Source of the DNA: UBA10649 sp965278945
GTDB taxonomy: Bacteria; Actinomycetota; Actinomycetes; S36-B12
DNA: 64,000 bases
Assembly: GCA_965278945.1 (NCBI GenBank)
Contig: OZ257128.1
Span: 930,001-994,000, forward strand
Direction: 5' to 3'
The notes under the pieces: generated by a model
What the model was told of the DNA's origin: nothing
The model's database searches: none
What the model saw: only the letters and a program-made list of their open reading frames with translations
Shown here: positions 15,174 to 22,793 of the stretch, in pieces
How positions within the stretch are numbered: the stretch's first letter is position 1
Layout of the letters: every line of letters begins with the position of its first letter
Translations under genes and position numbers: made by a program

Positions 15174-15677
15174 TCAGGGCGTGGCGAACGACGGGCACAC
15201 GTCGACGGTCGCGGTGGCGAACGCGTCGAGGATCGCTTCGAGCGATGCGACCTCCTCTGCTGTGGGCGGGTCGCCCGCGGTGTGCAGGGAGCCCTCCTCG
15301 GCCACTCGGCGCATCTCCTCCACGCCTTCGAGCGCCGTCCGCTCGGCAGCGCGGTCCGCCGGCTGCGCCTCGTCCACCATTCCCCGGAACGTGGGCATGT
15401 TCTGGTCGAGGTAGGCGACGATCGACCCGAAGTAGAGCGACCAGGCCAGGTGCGCCTGCTGCGACTGCGGGTTGCTGGTGTCGCCCTGGACCTGCGGCAG
15501 GCCGAGCGTGTTCACGGCCGCGCACACGAGCGGATCGTTGGCGCGATCCGGGTTCAGGTCAGCGGCGACGGTCGACTCGGCGGACGGGGTCGGAGAGCTG
15601 GACGACGACGTCGTGGCGGCCGTCGACGAGCAGCCTGCGACCAAGAATGCAGCGAGAAGAGCGACGATTGCCTTCAC
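15174..15677 (-). CDS. Putative lipoprotein of unknown function
   Basis: A 167-aa exported lipoprotein: signal peptide VKAIVALLAAFLVAGC with lipobox LVAGC (Cys16), a Ser/Thr-rich linker (residues 18-36), then a helical domain with NDPLVCAAVNTLGLP, LAWSLYFGSIVAYLDQNMP and a C-terminal VDVCPSFATP. No family is recognised. GTG 15677 is chosen because AGGGAGA lies just upstream and gives a proper signal peptide; the open frame continues through the tRNA gene, which is not coding. It converges with the lipase gene (4-bp gap) and ends without its own terminator. Confidence 0.7.
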   Translation of the reverse strand: MKAIVALLAAFLVAGCSSTAATTSSSSSPTPSAESTVAADLNPDRANDPLVCAAVNTLGLPQVQGDTSNPQSQQAHLAWSLYFGSIVAYLDQNMPTFRGMVDEAQPADRAAERTALEGVEEMRRVAEEGSLHTAGDPPTAEEVASLEAILDAFATATVDVCPSFATP

Positions 15678-15760
15678 GAGTCTCCCTGGTTGGAGCGGGT
15701 GACCGGGTCCGTCGAGTTGCTTCCGCAACTCTCCTCCCGATCCCGGCCGCATCCCTAGAT

Positions 15761-15806
15761 CGTATGAAGAAGGCCCCCCGGAACACCGGGAGGCCTTCTT
15801 CATACG
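15761..15806. terminator. Strong hairpin between tRNA-Gly and the lipoprotein gene
   Basis: CGTATGAAGAAGGCC (15761-15775) pairs perfectly with 15792-15806, with a further CCCGG/CCGGG pairing inside the loop. Read on the minus strand it directly follows the tRNA 3' end, so it is probably the tRNA's transcription terminator; no long U-tract is present. Confidence 0.75.
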
Positions 15807-15877
15807 AGCGGGTGACCGGGATCGAACCGGCATGGCCAGCTTGGAAGGCTGGGGCTCTACCATTGAGCTACACCCGC
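15807..15877 (-). tRNA. tRNA-Gly (TCC)
   Basis: A 71-nt cloverleaf on the minus strand: acceptor GCGGGTG/CACCCGC, D-arm with AGCTCAATGGTAGAGC, anticodon stem-loop CCAGCCTTCCAAGCTGG with anticodon TCC, and the T-arm GGTTCGATCC. No CCA is encoded. A hairpin terminator follows it. Confidence 0.95.
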
Positions 15878-15935
15878 GAGGTGCTGGACAAGAATAGCCC
15901 GCAGGGCCGCCGAGCCAGACGTTAGCCTCGTGGAT

Positions 15936-16277
15936 ATGACCTCCCGACGCGTGCTCACAGCTTTGTCGTGGATCGTCGGGATTGCCTTCATCGTGCTCGG
16001 CCTCGTCGAGGTCGTCGCCCGGGTCATGGCCGACGAGCCCGCCAACTGGACTGCGATCGCCCTGTGGTCGGTGACCTTGCTCGGCGGGGGAGCGCTCGTC
16101 CTGGTCGGGAGTTTCGCCTTCCCGGAGCGACCGGGCCTGTCGACCGCCCTCGTGGTGGCCGGGTGCGTGCTGGGCGTCCTGGGCTCCGCCTGGACGATTC
16201 TGCTGCCGGTTCTGGCGATCGTGCTGATCTTCATGCGCATGAGGAGCGACAACGCGGGGCTCCGTACCCGAGCATGA
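15936..16277 (+). CDS. Small membrane protein, four predicted TM segments
   Basis: A 113-aa hydrophobic protein with TM segments near residues 8-28, 41-61, 68-86 and 86-103 and a positively charged N- and C-terminus. No family recognised. ATG 15936 is preferred over GTG 15930 since TAGCCT lies 7 nt before it (leaderless pattern). It stands alone between tRNA-Gly and the glycosyltransferase operon, which has its own promoter. Confidence 0.65.
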   Translation: MTSRRVLTALSWIVGIAFIVLGLVEVVARVMADEPANWTAIALWSVTLLGGGALVLVGSFAFPERPGLSTALVVAGCVLGVLGSAWTILLPVLAIVLIFMRMRSDNAGLRTRA

Positions 16278-16295
16278 CGCCGGCGGGTCACCCGT

Positions 16296-16301
16296 TAGGT
16301 T
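16296..16301 (+). promoter_or_regulatory. Leaderless -10 box of the glycosyltransferase operon
   Basis: TAGGTT, 7 nt before the ATG at 16309; no Shine-Dalgarno sequence between them. Confidence 0.45.
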
Positions 16302-16308
16302 CACATGC

Positions 16309-17589
16309 ATGAATCAGCCCCTTCGCATCGCGTGGCTGGTCTACCGGGGGAACCCGCATTGCGGGGGTCAGGGCGTCTACACCCGCTACGTCGCCCGCGA
16401 GGTCGCGGCCATGGGCCACCACATCGAGGTGCTCTCCGGCCAGCCGTGGCCCGAGCTCGACGACCCCGCCCAGCTGGTCAAGGTGCCGAGCCTTGACCTC
16501 TACCGATCGCCCGATCCGTTCCGCGTCCCTCACGTCCGCGAGTTCCACGACAGCATCGACGTCCGCGAGTTCGGGCTCATGTGCACGGCGGGATTCCCCG
16601 AGCCGTGGGCCTTCAGCCAGCGCGCTCGCCGGCTGCTCAAGTCCCGACGAGCCGACTTCGACCTCGTCCACGACAACCAGTGCCTGGGCTCTGGCGTGCT
16701 CGGCATGATGCGCGACGGCTGGCCGGTCACCGCGACAATCCACCACCCCATCACCGTCGACCGCGAGCTCGACATGGCCCACGCGCAGGGCTGGCGCCGC
16801 CGCCTCGCACTGCGCCGCTGGTACGGGTTCCTGCGCATGCAGCTTCGCGTCGCGCCGCGGATCCCGCGCGTGGTGACGGTGTCCGAGAACTCCCGCACCG
16901 ACATTGCCGCGCAGATGGGCGTGCCCATCGATCACATGACGGTCGTGCCGATCGGCGTCGACGAGCTGATCTTCCGGCCCATGCCGCACATCGCGCGCAT
17001 CCCCGGCCGGCTCATGACGACGGCAAGCGCCGACGTGCCGCTCAAGGGCCTGACCATCCTGCTGGAGGCACTTGCCAAGGCGCGCGTGGAGCGACCCGAC
17101 GCCCACCTCGTCGTCATCGGCCGGCTCAAGGAGGGCAGCGCCGTCCCCGCTCTCATCGAGAGCCTGGGCCTGGAGGGCGCGATCGAGTTCGTCACCGGCG
17201 TGACCGACGAGCGGATCGTCGAGCTCTACGCCGAGGCCGAGGCCGCGGTCGTGCCGTCGCTCTACGAGGGCTTCTCCCTGCCGGCAGTCGAGGCGATGGC
17301 CTGCGGCGTCCCGGTGATCGCCACGACCGGGGGAGCCCTTCCCGAGGTCGTCGGACCCGACGGCGAGAGCGCCCGCACCATGGCTCCCGGCGACCCGTCG
17401 GCGCTCGCCGCGATGATCGTCGAGGTCCTCGGCGACGAGCCGCAGCGCGCACGCCTCGGGGAGGCCGGCCGCCTGCGGGCACTCGAGCGCTTCACGTGGC
17501 GCAGCCATGCGATCGGACTCGTCGAGATGTGGCGGGCCGAGCTAGCGGACCAGGCAGCACGTGGGGCACGCAGCAGTGCTCACCGTTGA
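16309..17589 (+). CDS. Glycosyltransferase family 4
   Basis: A 426-aa GT-B fold enzyme. N-terminal acceptor domain with the GGQGVYTRYVAREVAAMGH loop; C-terminal nucleotide-sugar domain with PLKGLTILLEALAKARVERPDAHLVVIG and the donor site EAAVVPSLYEGFSLPAVEAMACGVPVIATTGGALPEVVG, where the EX7E motif is present. It is cytoplasmic and retaining. It overlaps the next methyltransferase by 29 nt, and with that gene and the following alpha-barrel protein forms an operon seen in other actinobacteria as a fixed trio; product unknown, probably a glycolipid or modified polysaccharide. Confidence 0.92.
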   Translation: MNQPLRIAWLVYRGNPHCGGQGVYTRYVAREVAAMGHHIEVLSGQPWPELDDPAQLVKVPSLDLYRSPDPFRVPHVREFHDSIDVREFGLMCTAGFPEPWAFSQRARRLLKSRRADFDLVHDNQCLGSGVLGMMRDGWPVTATIHHPITVDRELDMAHAQGWRRRLALRRWYGFLRMQLRVAPRIPRVVTVSENSRTDIAAQMGVPIDHMTVVPIGVDELIFRPMPHIARIPGRLMTTASADVPLKGLTILLEALAKARVERPDAHLVVIGRLKEGSAVPALIESLGLEGAIEFVTGVTDERIVELYAEAEAAVVPSLYEGFSLPAVEAMACGVPVIATTGGALPEVVGPDGESARTMAPGDPSALAAMIVEVLGDEPQRARLGEAGRLRALERFTWRSHAIGLVEMWRAELADQAARGARSSAHR

Positions 17590-18286
17590 TCTCGATCGCC
17601 TGGGTGTCGGCCCGGGCGACACTCTCCTTGACATGGGCTGCGGCGGCGGCCGCCACGCCTTCGCCGGCATGCGCCGCGGCGCTCGGGTCGTCGCGCTCGA
17701 TGCCGACGGAGCCGAGCTCAAGGGCGTGCAGGGCATGGTCGAGGCGATGGTCGAGGCGGGCGAGATACCCGCACGCGGCTCGGGCTCGTCAGTGCAGGGT
17801 GACGCGCTCGCGCTGCCTTTCGGTGACGGCGCGTTCGATCGCGTCATCGCCTCCGAGGTCCTCGAGCACATCCCCAACGACGTCGACGCGATCGCGGAGC
17901 TCGCTCGCGTGCTGCGACGGGGCGGACGCATGGCCGTCACCGTGCCGGCCCGGTTCCCCGAGCGCGTCAACTGGGCACTGAGCACCGAGTATCACGACAT
18001 CCCCGGCGGCCACATCCGCATCTACCGCCAGCACGAGCTCGAGCAGAAGCTCGAGGGTGCCGGTCTCATGCTCCGCGGATCGCATCACGCGCACGCACTG
18101 CACTCGCCGTACTGGTGGATCCGCTGCGCGGGCGGAGTCAACAACGCCGACCGCCTGCTGGCTCGTCGCTATCACGACCTGCTCGTGTGGCAGATCATGA
18201 AGAACCCGCCGATACTGCGCTGGGCCGATCGCGCGCTCAACCCGGTCATGGGCAAGTCTCTGATCATCTACGTCGAGAAGCCCTGA
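17561..18286 (+). CDS. Class I SAM-dependent methyltransferase
   Basis: A 241-aa methyltransferase: motif I GDTLLDMGCGGGRHAFAGMRRGARVVALDAD, post-motif GDALALPFGDGAFDRVIASEVLEHIPNDVDAIAELARVLRRGGRMAVTVPA. The C-terminal half, with HHAHALHSPYWWIRC, is specific to this subfamily and probably forms the acceptor site. GTG 17561 overlaps the glycosyltransferase gene by 29 nt; a later start would lose the beginning of the fold. It ends 3 bp before the next gene. It probably methylates the product of the glycosyltransferase (inference). Confidence 0.9.
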   Translation: MGHAAVLTVDLDRLGVGPGDTLLDMGCGGGRHAFAGMRRGARVVALDADGAELKGVQGMVEAMVEAGEIPARGSGSSVQGDALALPFGDGAFDRVIASEVLEHIPNDVDAIAELARVLRRGGRMAVTVPARFPERVNWALSTEYHDIPGGHIRIYRQHELEQKLEGAGLMLRGSHHAHALHSPYWWIRCAGGVNNADRLLARRYHDLLVWQIMKNPPILRWADRALNPVMGKSLIIYVEKP

Positions 18287-18289
18287 CCA

Positions 18290-19357
18290 GTGCTGAGTCC
18301 AGAGCAACTGCGTGCGACGGTCGATGCGATCGCCTCGGCCCAGGCCGACGACGGCCGCATCCCGTGGGTGCCCGGCGGCAAGACCGACCCGTGGAATCTC
18401 GTCGAGGCCGCGATGGCCCTCGACATCGGCGGACGCCATGACGACGCCGCGCGCGCCTACACCTGGCTGACCGATCGGCGCCTGCCGTTCGGCGGCTGGC
18501 ACACGTACTATGTCGGCGACGAGGTCAGCGACCTCACGCTCGACACGAACGTGTCCGCCTACATCGCGGTAGGCGCGTGGCACCACTACCTGTCGACCGA
18601 CGACGCGGCGTTCCTGCGCGAGATGTGGCCGGCGATCGAGGAGGTCATCGACCACATCCTCGACTTCCAGTCGGCGAGCGGCGAGATCGCCTGGCGCATC
18701 GACGATCCGGAGGACGGAGCCCTGCTCACCGGGTCGTCGAGCATCCACCTCAGCCTGCGCTGCGCCATCGCCATCGCCGAGCGGCTCGGGCACGAGCGCC
18801 CAGACTGGGAATTGTCCCTGGGCGCACTGGCCGTCGCGATCGCTCATCGCCCGCAGGTCTTCATGGACAAGTCGCGCTGGGCGATGGACTGGTACTACCC
18901 GATCCTCGGCGGGGTCCTGCGCGGCAGGACGGCGCAGGACCGCATAGCCGCGGGATGGGACGAGTTCGTCGTCGACGGACTGGGCGTGCGCTGCGTGTCC
19001 GACCGCCCGTGGATCACCGCGGCAGAGACCTGCGAGCTGGTCATGGCCCTCGACGCGATCGGCGACACGGAGCGCGCGCGCGAGGTGTTCGGCTGGGTGC
19101 AGTTCCTGCGTCACGACGATGGCAGCTACTGGTGCGGCATGAACTTCGAGGACGAGAAGTTCGACGAGCCCGGCCAGTACTTCACGCACGATCAGCCCAC
19201 GTGGAACTCCGCCGCTGTCGTGCTCGCCGCCCACGCCCTGTGGGGCGAAGGCCCCACGGCCGGGCTCTTCCGAGGCGAGGGCCTGCCCGCCGGACTGGTT
19301 CCACCGCTCGACACCCTGCCCGACATAGACCCGAGGAGCCCCGCGTGCGCGCCGTGA
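18290..19357 (+). CDS. Alpha/alpha-barrel protein (prenyltransferase/glycosidase-like toroid)
   Basis: A 355-aa protein with repeated helical hairpins: AIASAQADDGRIPWVPGGKTDPWNLVEAAMALDIGG, then ARAYTWLTDRRLPFGGWHTYYVGD, then FLRHDDGSYWCGMNFED. The DGxxP-W and QxxDGSW-like motifs recall squalene-hopene cyclase/prenyltransferase QW repeats and six-hairpin glycosidases, and the family is usually labelled prenyltransferase without proof. A glycoside-processing role would fit its partner glycosyltransferase equally well. GTG 18290 lies 3 bp after the methyltransferase stop. It overlaps the next gene by 13 nt. Confidence 0.75.
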   Translation: MLSPEQLRATVDAIASAQADDGRIPWVPGGKTDPWNLVEAAMALDIGGRHDDAARAYTWLTDRRLPFGGWHTYYVGDEVSDLTLDTNVSAYIAVGAWHHYLSTDDAAFLREMWPAIEEVIDHILDFQSASGEIAWRIDDPEDGALLTGSSSIHLSLRCAIAIAERLGHERPDWELSLGALAVAIAHRPQVFMDKSRWAMDWYYPILGGVLRGRTAQDRIAAGWDEFVVDGLGVRCVSDRPWITAAETCELVMALDAIGDTERAREVFGWVQFLRHDDGSYWCGMNFEDEKFDEPGQYFTHDQPTWNSAAVVLAAHALWGEGPTAGLFRGEGLPAGLVPPLDTLPDIDPRSPACAP

Positions 19358-20310
19358 TCGCCGACCAGGCCGGACCACCCGGGGTGCTCATCCCCGTCGA
19401 GATGCCTGATCCCGAGCCCGGCCCCGGCCAGGTGCGCATCGCGGTCTTCCGCGCGGCGATCACGTTCGTCGAGACGCAGATGCGGGCCGGCACTTCGATG
19501 GGCCGGGCGGTCGCGTTTCCCGCCGTCCTCGGCAACGGGGTCGGCGGAGTGATCGACGCGGTCGGCGAGGAAGTCGATCCGGAGTGGAAGGGCGCGCTCG
19601 TCGTCACGTCGACGGGCGGCCGCGGCGGCTACGCGACGATGGCGATCGCCAATGTCGAGGACCTGCATCGCGTGCCCAATCGTGTCGACATCACCGATGC
19701 GCTCGCCCTCCTGGCCGATGGACGCACGGCGGTGGGCCTGGCCCGCGCGGCCAACATCCAGCCGGGCGACGTCGTCATCGTCACGGCGGCCGCGGGCGGG
19801 GTCGGCGGACTGCTCGTGCAGCTGGCCGTTCGCGCCGGTGCGCGTGTGATCGCGTTGGCCGGCGACGACGCGAAGCTCACCCATGCCAAGGGCCTCGGGG
19901 CGGACGTCACCATCAGCTACCGCGCACCCGGCTGGTCGGACGTCATCAGCGCGGCCGCGCCCGCGGGGGCCGATGTCGTCTTCGACGGGGTCGGCGGCCA
20001 CACGACCTCGGTCCTGTACCCGCTCACCCACCATGGCAGCCGCTACCTGCTCCACGGGATGGCGAGCGGAACGTGGGGCTCGATCATCGCCGCCGACGCC
20101 ACCGAGCGCGGCGTGACCGTGATCCCGCTGAGCGCCATCGGCTCGGGACCCGAGGACATGTACCAGCTCACCGAGGAGGCGCTCGCCATGGCCGCGGACG
20201 GCAATCTGCACGCGACCGTGGGCCAGACCTACCCGCTCGAGCGCGTGGCCGATGCGCACGCGGCCATCGAGGATCGCGCGACAGTCGGTAAGACCCTGCT
20301 GATTTGCTAG
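19345..20310 (+). CDS. Zinc-type alcohol dehydrogenase-like/quinone oxidoreductase
   Basis: A 321-aa medium-chain dehydrogenase/reductase of the quinone oxidoreductase type: GroES-like N-terminus (FPAVLGNGVGGVIDAVGEEVD), Rossmann domain AGGVGGLLVQLAVRAGARVIALAGDDAKL and the C-terminal VGQTYPLERVADAHAAIEDRATVGKTLL. The structural and catalytic zinc ligands of alcohol dehydrogenases are absent, so it is the zinc-free group. GTG 19345 follows GAGGAG at 7 nt and overlaps the preceding gene by 13 nt. It is the last gene of the operon. Confidence 0.9.
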   Translation: MRAVIADQAGPPGVLIPVEMPDPEPGPGQVRIAVFRAAITFVETQMRAGTSMGRAVAFPAVLGNGVGGVIDAVGEEVDPEWKGALVVTSTGGRGGYATMAIANVEDLHRVPNRVDITDALALLADGRTAVGLARAANIQPGDVVIVTAAAGGVGGLLVQLAVRAGARVIALAGDDAKLTHAKGLGADVTISYRAPGWSDVISAAAPAGADVVFDGVGGHTTSVLYPLTHHGSRYLLHGMASGTWGSIIAADATERGVTVIPLSAIGSGPEDMYQLTEEALAMAADGNLHATVGQTYPLERVADAHAAIEDRATVGKTLLIC

Positions 20311-20318
20311 CCTGCAGC

Positions 20319-21071
20319 GTGCGCATCGATCAGGCGGTCAGGCGAGTCGGCATCCTCAGTGTTGCCGCCACGACCGTGCTGGCGACTGCGGCTCCGGCTC
20401 TTGCGGCATCCGGCAGCGGCTCGACTCCGACTTTCAACATCACCTACACCGTCGGTGATGTGATCTTCGACGGACCGGGCTGCGTGCAGGTGCCGATCGG
20501 CATCACCTACACGCTCGCCGGGGCGGCCAACGGCTACGTCACCCTCGACCTCGGCTTCGCGCGCTCGAATGCCCCGGTCCAGGGCTCGATCATCGTCACG
20601 GCCGCGCAGGATCCGCCGTCGGGCACCAAGACCTCTGAGGTCACCTACTGCCCGGCGAACTTCATCGCCGGTCGCGGCCCCCTGCGCGTGACCGGCCAGG
20701 TCGTCTCCCCGCGCGGAGGTGCCTCCGCCCAGATCACGCCGTCGGTCGTCACCGTGGTGCAGAACCCCGTGCGGATGACCAAGCCCCGGTCCAAGCAGTC
20801 GCTGGGCAACTGGACCATCAGCGGGGCGGCCGAGGCGCGCACGAAGTCGCGAGGCTGGGTGGGCGCTGGCGGCACCGTCACGATTCAACTGAAGCGCCCG
20901 GGCTTGAACCGCTGGGTATCGGGGGAGACGGTCGCCCTGGACCAGTTCGGCGCGTGGAAGACAGTCGGAGCGATTCCTACGGCCACCTACCGGCCAGGCA
21001 CCTCGGTGCGCGCGCTCCTCACTGGGTGCAACTGGTGCAAGAACGCGTCAGTCGTCGGGACCCTGCGCTAG
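20319..21071 (+). CDS. Secreted protein of unknown function
   Basis: A 250-aa exported protein: signal peptide residues 1-29 (VRIDQAVRRVGILSV to ALAAS), then a beta-rich domain with two Cys (GPGCVQVPIG, VTYCPANF) and a C-terminal domain (GTVTIQLKRPGLNRWVSGET, FGAWKTVGAIPTATYRPGTSVRALLTGCNWC) that resembles the SH3-like/Ig-like repeats of actinobacterial surface proteins. GTG 20319 lies 5 nt after TAGCCT. It is 8 bp after the quinone oxidoreductase stop but probably has its own promoter. Converges with the DUF1905 gene with no gap. Confidence 0.7.
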   Translation: MRIDQAVRRVGILSVAATTVLATAAPALAASGSGSTPTFNITYTVGDVIFDGPGCVQVPIGITYTLAGAANGYVTLDLGFARSNAPVQGSIIVTAAQDPPSGTKTSEVTYCPANFIAGRGPLRVTGQVVSPRGGASAQITPSVVTVVQNPVRMTKPRSKQSLGNWTISGAAEARTKSRGWVGAGGTVTIQLKRPGLNRWVSGETVALDQFGAWKTVGAIPTATYRPGTSVRALLTGCNWCKNASVVGTLR

Positions 21072-21368
21072 TCAGACGATCTCGAGGCGCACGCGGACGG
21101 CGTCGCCCTCGTCGAGCTCCTCGGCGACCCGAACCTGCTTCTTCATCGGCAGGATGTACGCCTCGTGCTGGGTCGACGGGAACAGCGAGGTCGACCAGGT
21201 CGTGGCCCCCACGGTGACGGACACCTTCACCGATCCGAATCCACCGCGCAGGCCGTCGGTCTGCTGCTCGATGTCGTCGGAGATCTCTGCGGGCACCGTG
21301 ACGAAGAACCAGGACGCCGGCCCGTTGCCCTGCCACAGCCAGAGCGGCGCCGTGAAGGTGAAGGCCAT
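21072..21368 (-). CDS. DUF1905 domain protein
   Basis: A 98-aa cytoplasmic beta-barrel protein: FTFTAPLWLWQGNGPASWFFVTVPAEISDDI opening, GGFGSVKVSVTVGATTWSTSLFP, then YILPMKKQVRVAEELDEGDAVRVRLEIV. These are the characteristic DUF1905 blocks (a small barrel of unknown function). ATG 21368 has TACATT 6 nt upstream, so it is probably leaderless, and the frame further upstream is antisense to the pentapeptide gene's downstream region. Confidence 0.85.
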   Translation of the reverse strand: MAFTFTAPLWLWQGNGPASWFFVTVPAEISDDIEQQTDGLRGGFGSVKVSVTVGATTWSTSLFPSTQHEAYILPMKKQVRVAEELDEGDAVRVRLEIV

Positions 21369-21388
21369 GCGTGGAATGTAGGGCGTGG

Positions 21389-22000
21389 CTATGACGTGCA
21401 GGGATACGGACCCTGCTGCCCGTTTGGGCAGGTGGCGTTGGTCCAGATCGTCCCGGACACGTTGGCGCCGGTGAGGTTGGCGCCGGTGAGGTCGGCGTCG
21501 GTCAGGTCCGCAAAGAACAGCTTCGCGTTCGACAGGTCTGCTCCGGACAGGTTCGCCCGGAGCAGGTACGCATCGCCGAGGTTCGCGCCGGCCAGGTCGG
21601 CGCCGGCGAGGTTCGCATCGGTGAGGTTGGCGTTGGACAGGTTGGCCCCGGCGCAGGACGTGCCGCACGCGGGGTTCGCCCGCGCACGACCGAAGACCGA
21701 GCTCAGGATCGCGCGGCGCAGGTCCGCGTTGTGCAGGTCGGCGTACTTGAGGTTGGCGCTACGCAGGTCGACTCCGCGCAGGTTGGTGTGGTGCAAGGTC
21801 GCGTGGTGCAGCACGGCTCGCATCAGCGACAGCGCCCGCAGGTCGTTGCCGTGCAGGTCGCCGTATGGGCAGACGATGCGTCCTTCCAGGTCGCACGAGC
21901 GCGTGCTCACATCGCCAGCGGTGGCGGACGGAGCAGCCAGCATGCCGGACACGCTGACCAGCACGGCTGCGGCCGCGACCGCGACGAGACGCATGCGCAT
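21389..22000 (-). CDS. Secreted pentapeptide-repeat protein A
   Basis: A 203-aa exported protein: signal peptide residues 1-28 (to PSATAG), then a right-handed quadrilateral beta-helix made of A(D/N)LXX repeats (for example RSANLKYADLHNADL; NLSNANLTDANLAGADL). An insertion GRARANPACGTSCAGANLS breaks the helix into two halves and carries two Cys; conserved Cys also occur at RSCDLEGRIVCPYGDL and at the end CPNGQQGPYPC. It is a close tandem paralogue of the next gene, whose stop lies 3 bp upstream. Most characterised pentapeptide proteins are cytoplasmic DNA mimics; this one is exported, so that role is unlikely. Confidence 0.85.
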   Translation of the reverse strand: MRMRLVAVAAAAVLVSVSGMLAAPSATAGDVSTRSCDLEGRIVCPYGDLHGNDLRALSLMRAVLHHATLHHTNLRGVDLRSANLKYADLHNADLRRAILSSVFGRARANPACGTSCAGANLSNANLTDANLAGADLAGANLGDAYLLRANLSGADLSNAKLFFADLTDADLTGANLTGANVSGTIWTNATCPNGQQGPYPCTS

Positions 22001-22002
22001 GG

Positions 22003-22746
22003 CTACGGAGCGCAGGGGTACGGACCCTGGGTCCCGCTCGGGCAGACCGCGCCGTCCCAGGTCGCGCCGGTGAGGATCGCGCCGGCGAGGTTCGCGCTCT
22101 GCAGTTCCGCCCCGGAAAGAACGGCACCGGTCAGGTTCGCGCCGGCGAGGTTCGCGTAGGCGAGGTCGGCACCCGCGAGGTTCGCGTTCGTGAAGTTGGC
22201 CCCGACGAAGTTCGCGGTGGTGGACGACACCTTGTACATGTTGGCGTCGGTGAAGTCCGCGCCATGAGCATCCACGCCCGACAGGACGGCGCTGGTGAAC
22301 GTCGTTCCGATGGCCTTGGCGTTGGCCAGGTCCGCGCCGTCGAGGTTCGCGTCCGTGAGGTTCGCGTAGGACAGGTCCGCACCCGAGCAGTTCGGGAAGC
22401 ACGCGGGATTGGCGCGCGATGATGCGACGGCAACCGCGACCGCACCGAGCTTGGCCTTGTACAAGATCGCCCCGCGCAGGTTCGCGTGCCGCAGGTTCGC
22501 TCCGCGCAGGTCGACGCGGTGGAGCTTCGACTTGCGCAGGTCCGCATGGTGCAGCACCGCACGCTTGAGTGATACCGACCTGAGGTCGGCGCCGTTCAGG
22601 TCACCGAACGGGCACACCACCCGCGTGTCGTCGGTGTCGCATTCGCGAGAAGCGTTCTTCGCCGTAGCCGAACCCGCGGCAACTAGGCTCGTCAGGCTCA
22701 GCAGAGCGGCGGACAGGACAACAGCGACAATCCCCGATTTGCGCAT
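22003..22746 (-). CDS. Secreted pentapeptide-repeat protein B
   Basis: A 247-aa exported protein: signal peptide residues 1-29 (VLSAALLSLTSLVAAGSATA), pentapeptide helix in two parts (DLRKSKLHRVDLRGANLRHANL; DLAYANLAGANLTGAVL) split by ASSRANPACFPNCSGADLS. It shares with the downstream paralogue the RVVCPFGDLNG start block, RAVLHHADL, the Cys-containing break and the CPSGTQGPYPC end, but has about nine more repeats. The pair probably forms one transcript. The paired Cys residues suggest disulfides that cap the helix. Function unknown; cell-wall or environmental binding is possible. Confidence 0.85.
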   Translation of the reverse strand: MRKSGIVAVVLSAALLSLTSLVAAGSATAKNASRECDTDDTRVVCPFGDLNGADLRSVSLKRAVLHHADLRKSKLHRVDLRGANLRHANLRGAILYKAKLGAVAVAVASSRANPACFPNCSGADLSYANLTDANLDGADLANAKAIGTTFTSAVLSGVDAHGADFTDANMYKVSSTTANFVGANFTNANLAGADLAYANLAGANLTGAVLSGAELQSANLAGAILTGATWDGAVCPSGTQGPYPCAP

Positions 22747-22771
22747 GCTGAAGTGTCACATGGAAAGCGGT

Positions 22772-22793
22772 TGTGGACAAAGGGTTATCCACA
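22772..22793. promoter_or_regulatory. Inverted pair of DnaA-box sequences
   Basis: TGTGGACAA (22772-22780, equal to TTGTCCACA on the minus strand) and TTATCCACA (22785-22793) face each other with 4 nt between. Both match the 9-nt actinobacterial/classical DnaA box. They lie in the short gap between pentapeptide gene B and the methyltransferase gene and overlap the latter's stop codon. Confidence 0.45.

Noticed and set aside
15174..16310. 378-aa minus-strand frame running through tRNA-Gly and the terminator
   Set aside because: Only the part from GTG 15677 onward has a ribosome site, signal peptide and lipobox; the upstream part crosses a tRNA gene.
17789..19378. 529-aa minus-strand frame opposite the methyltransferase and toroid genes
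   Set aside because: Same reason: no domain and a mirrored codon pattern.
22772..22793. Replication origin
   Set aside because: Only two boxes here and one far away, no AT-rich unwinding region, and no dnaA/dnaN/parB genes.
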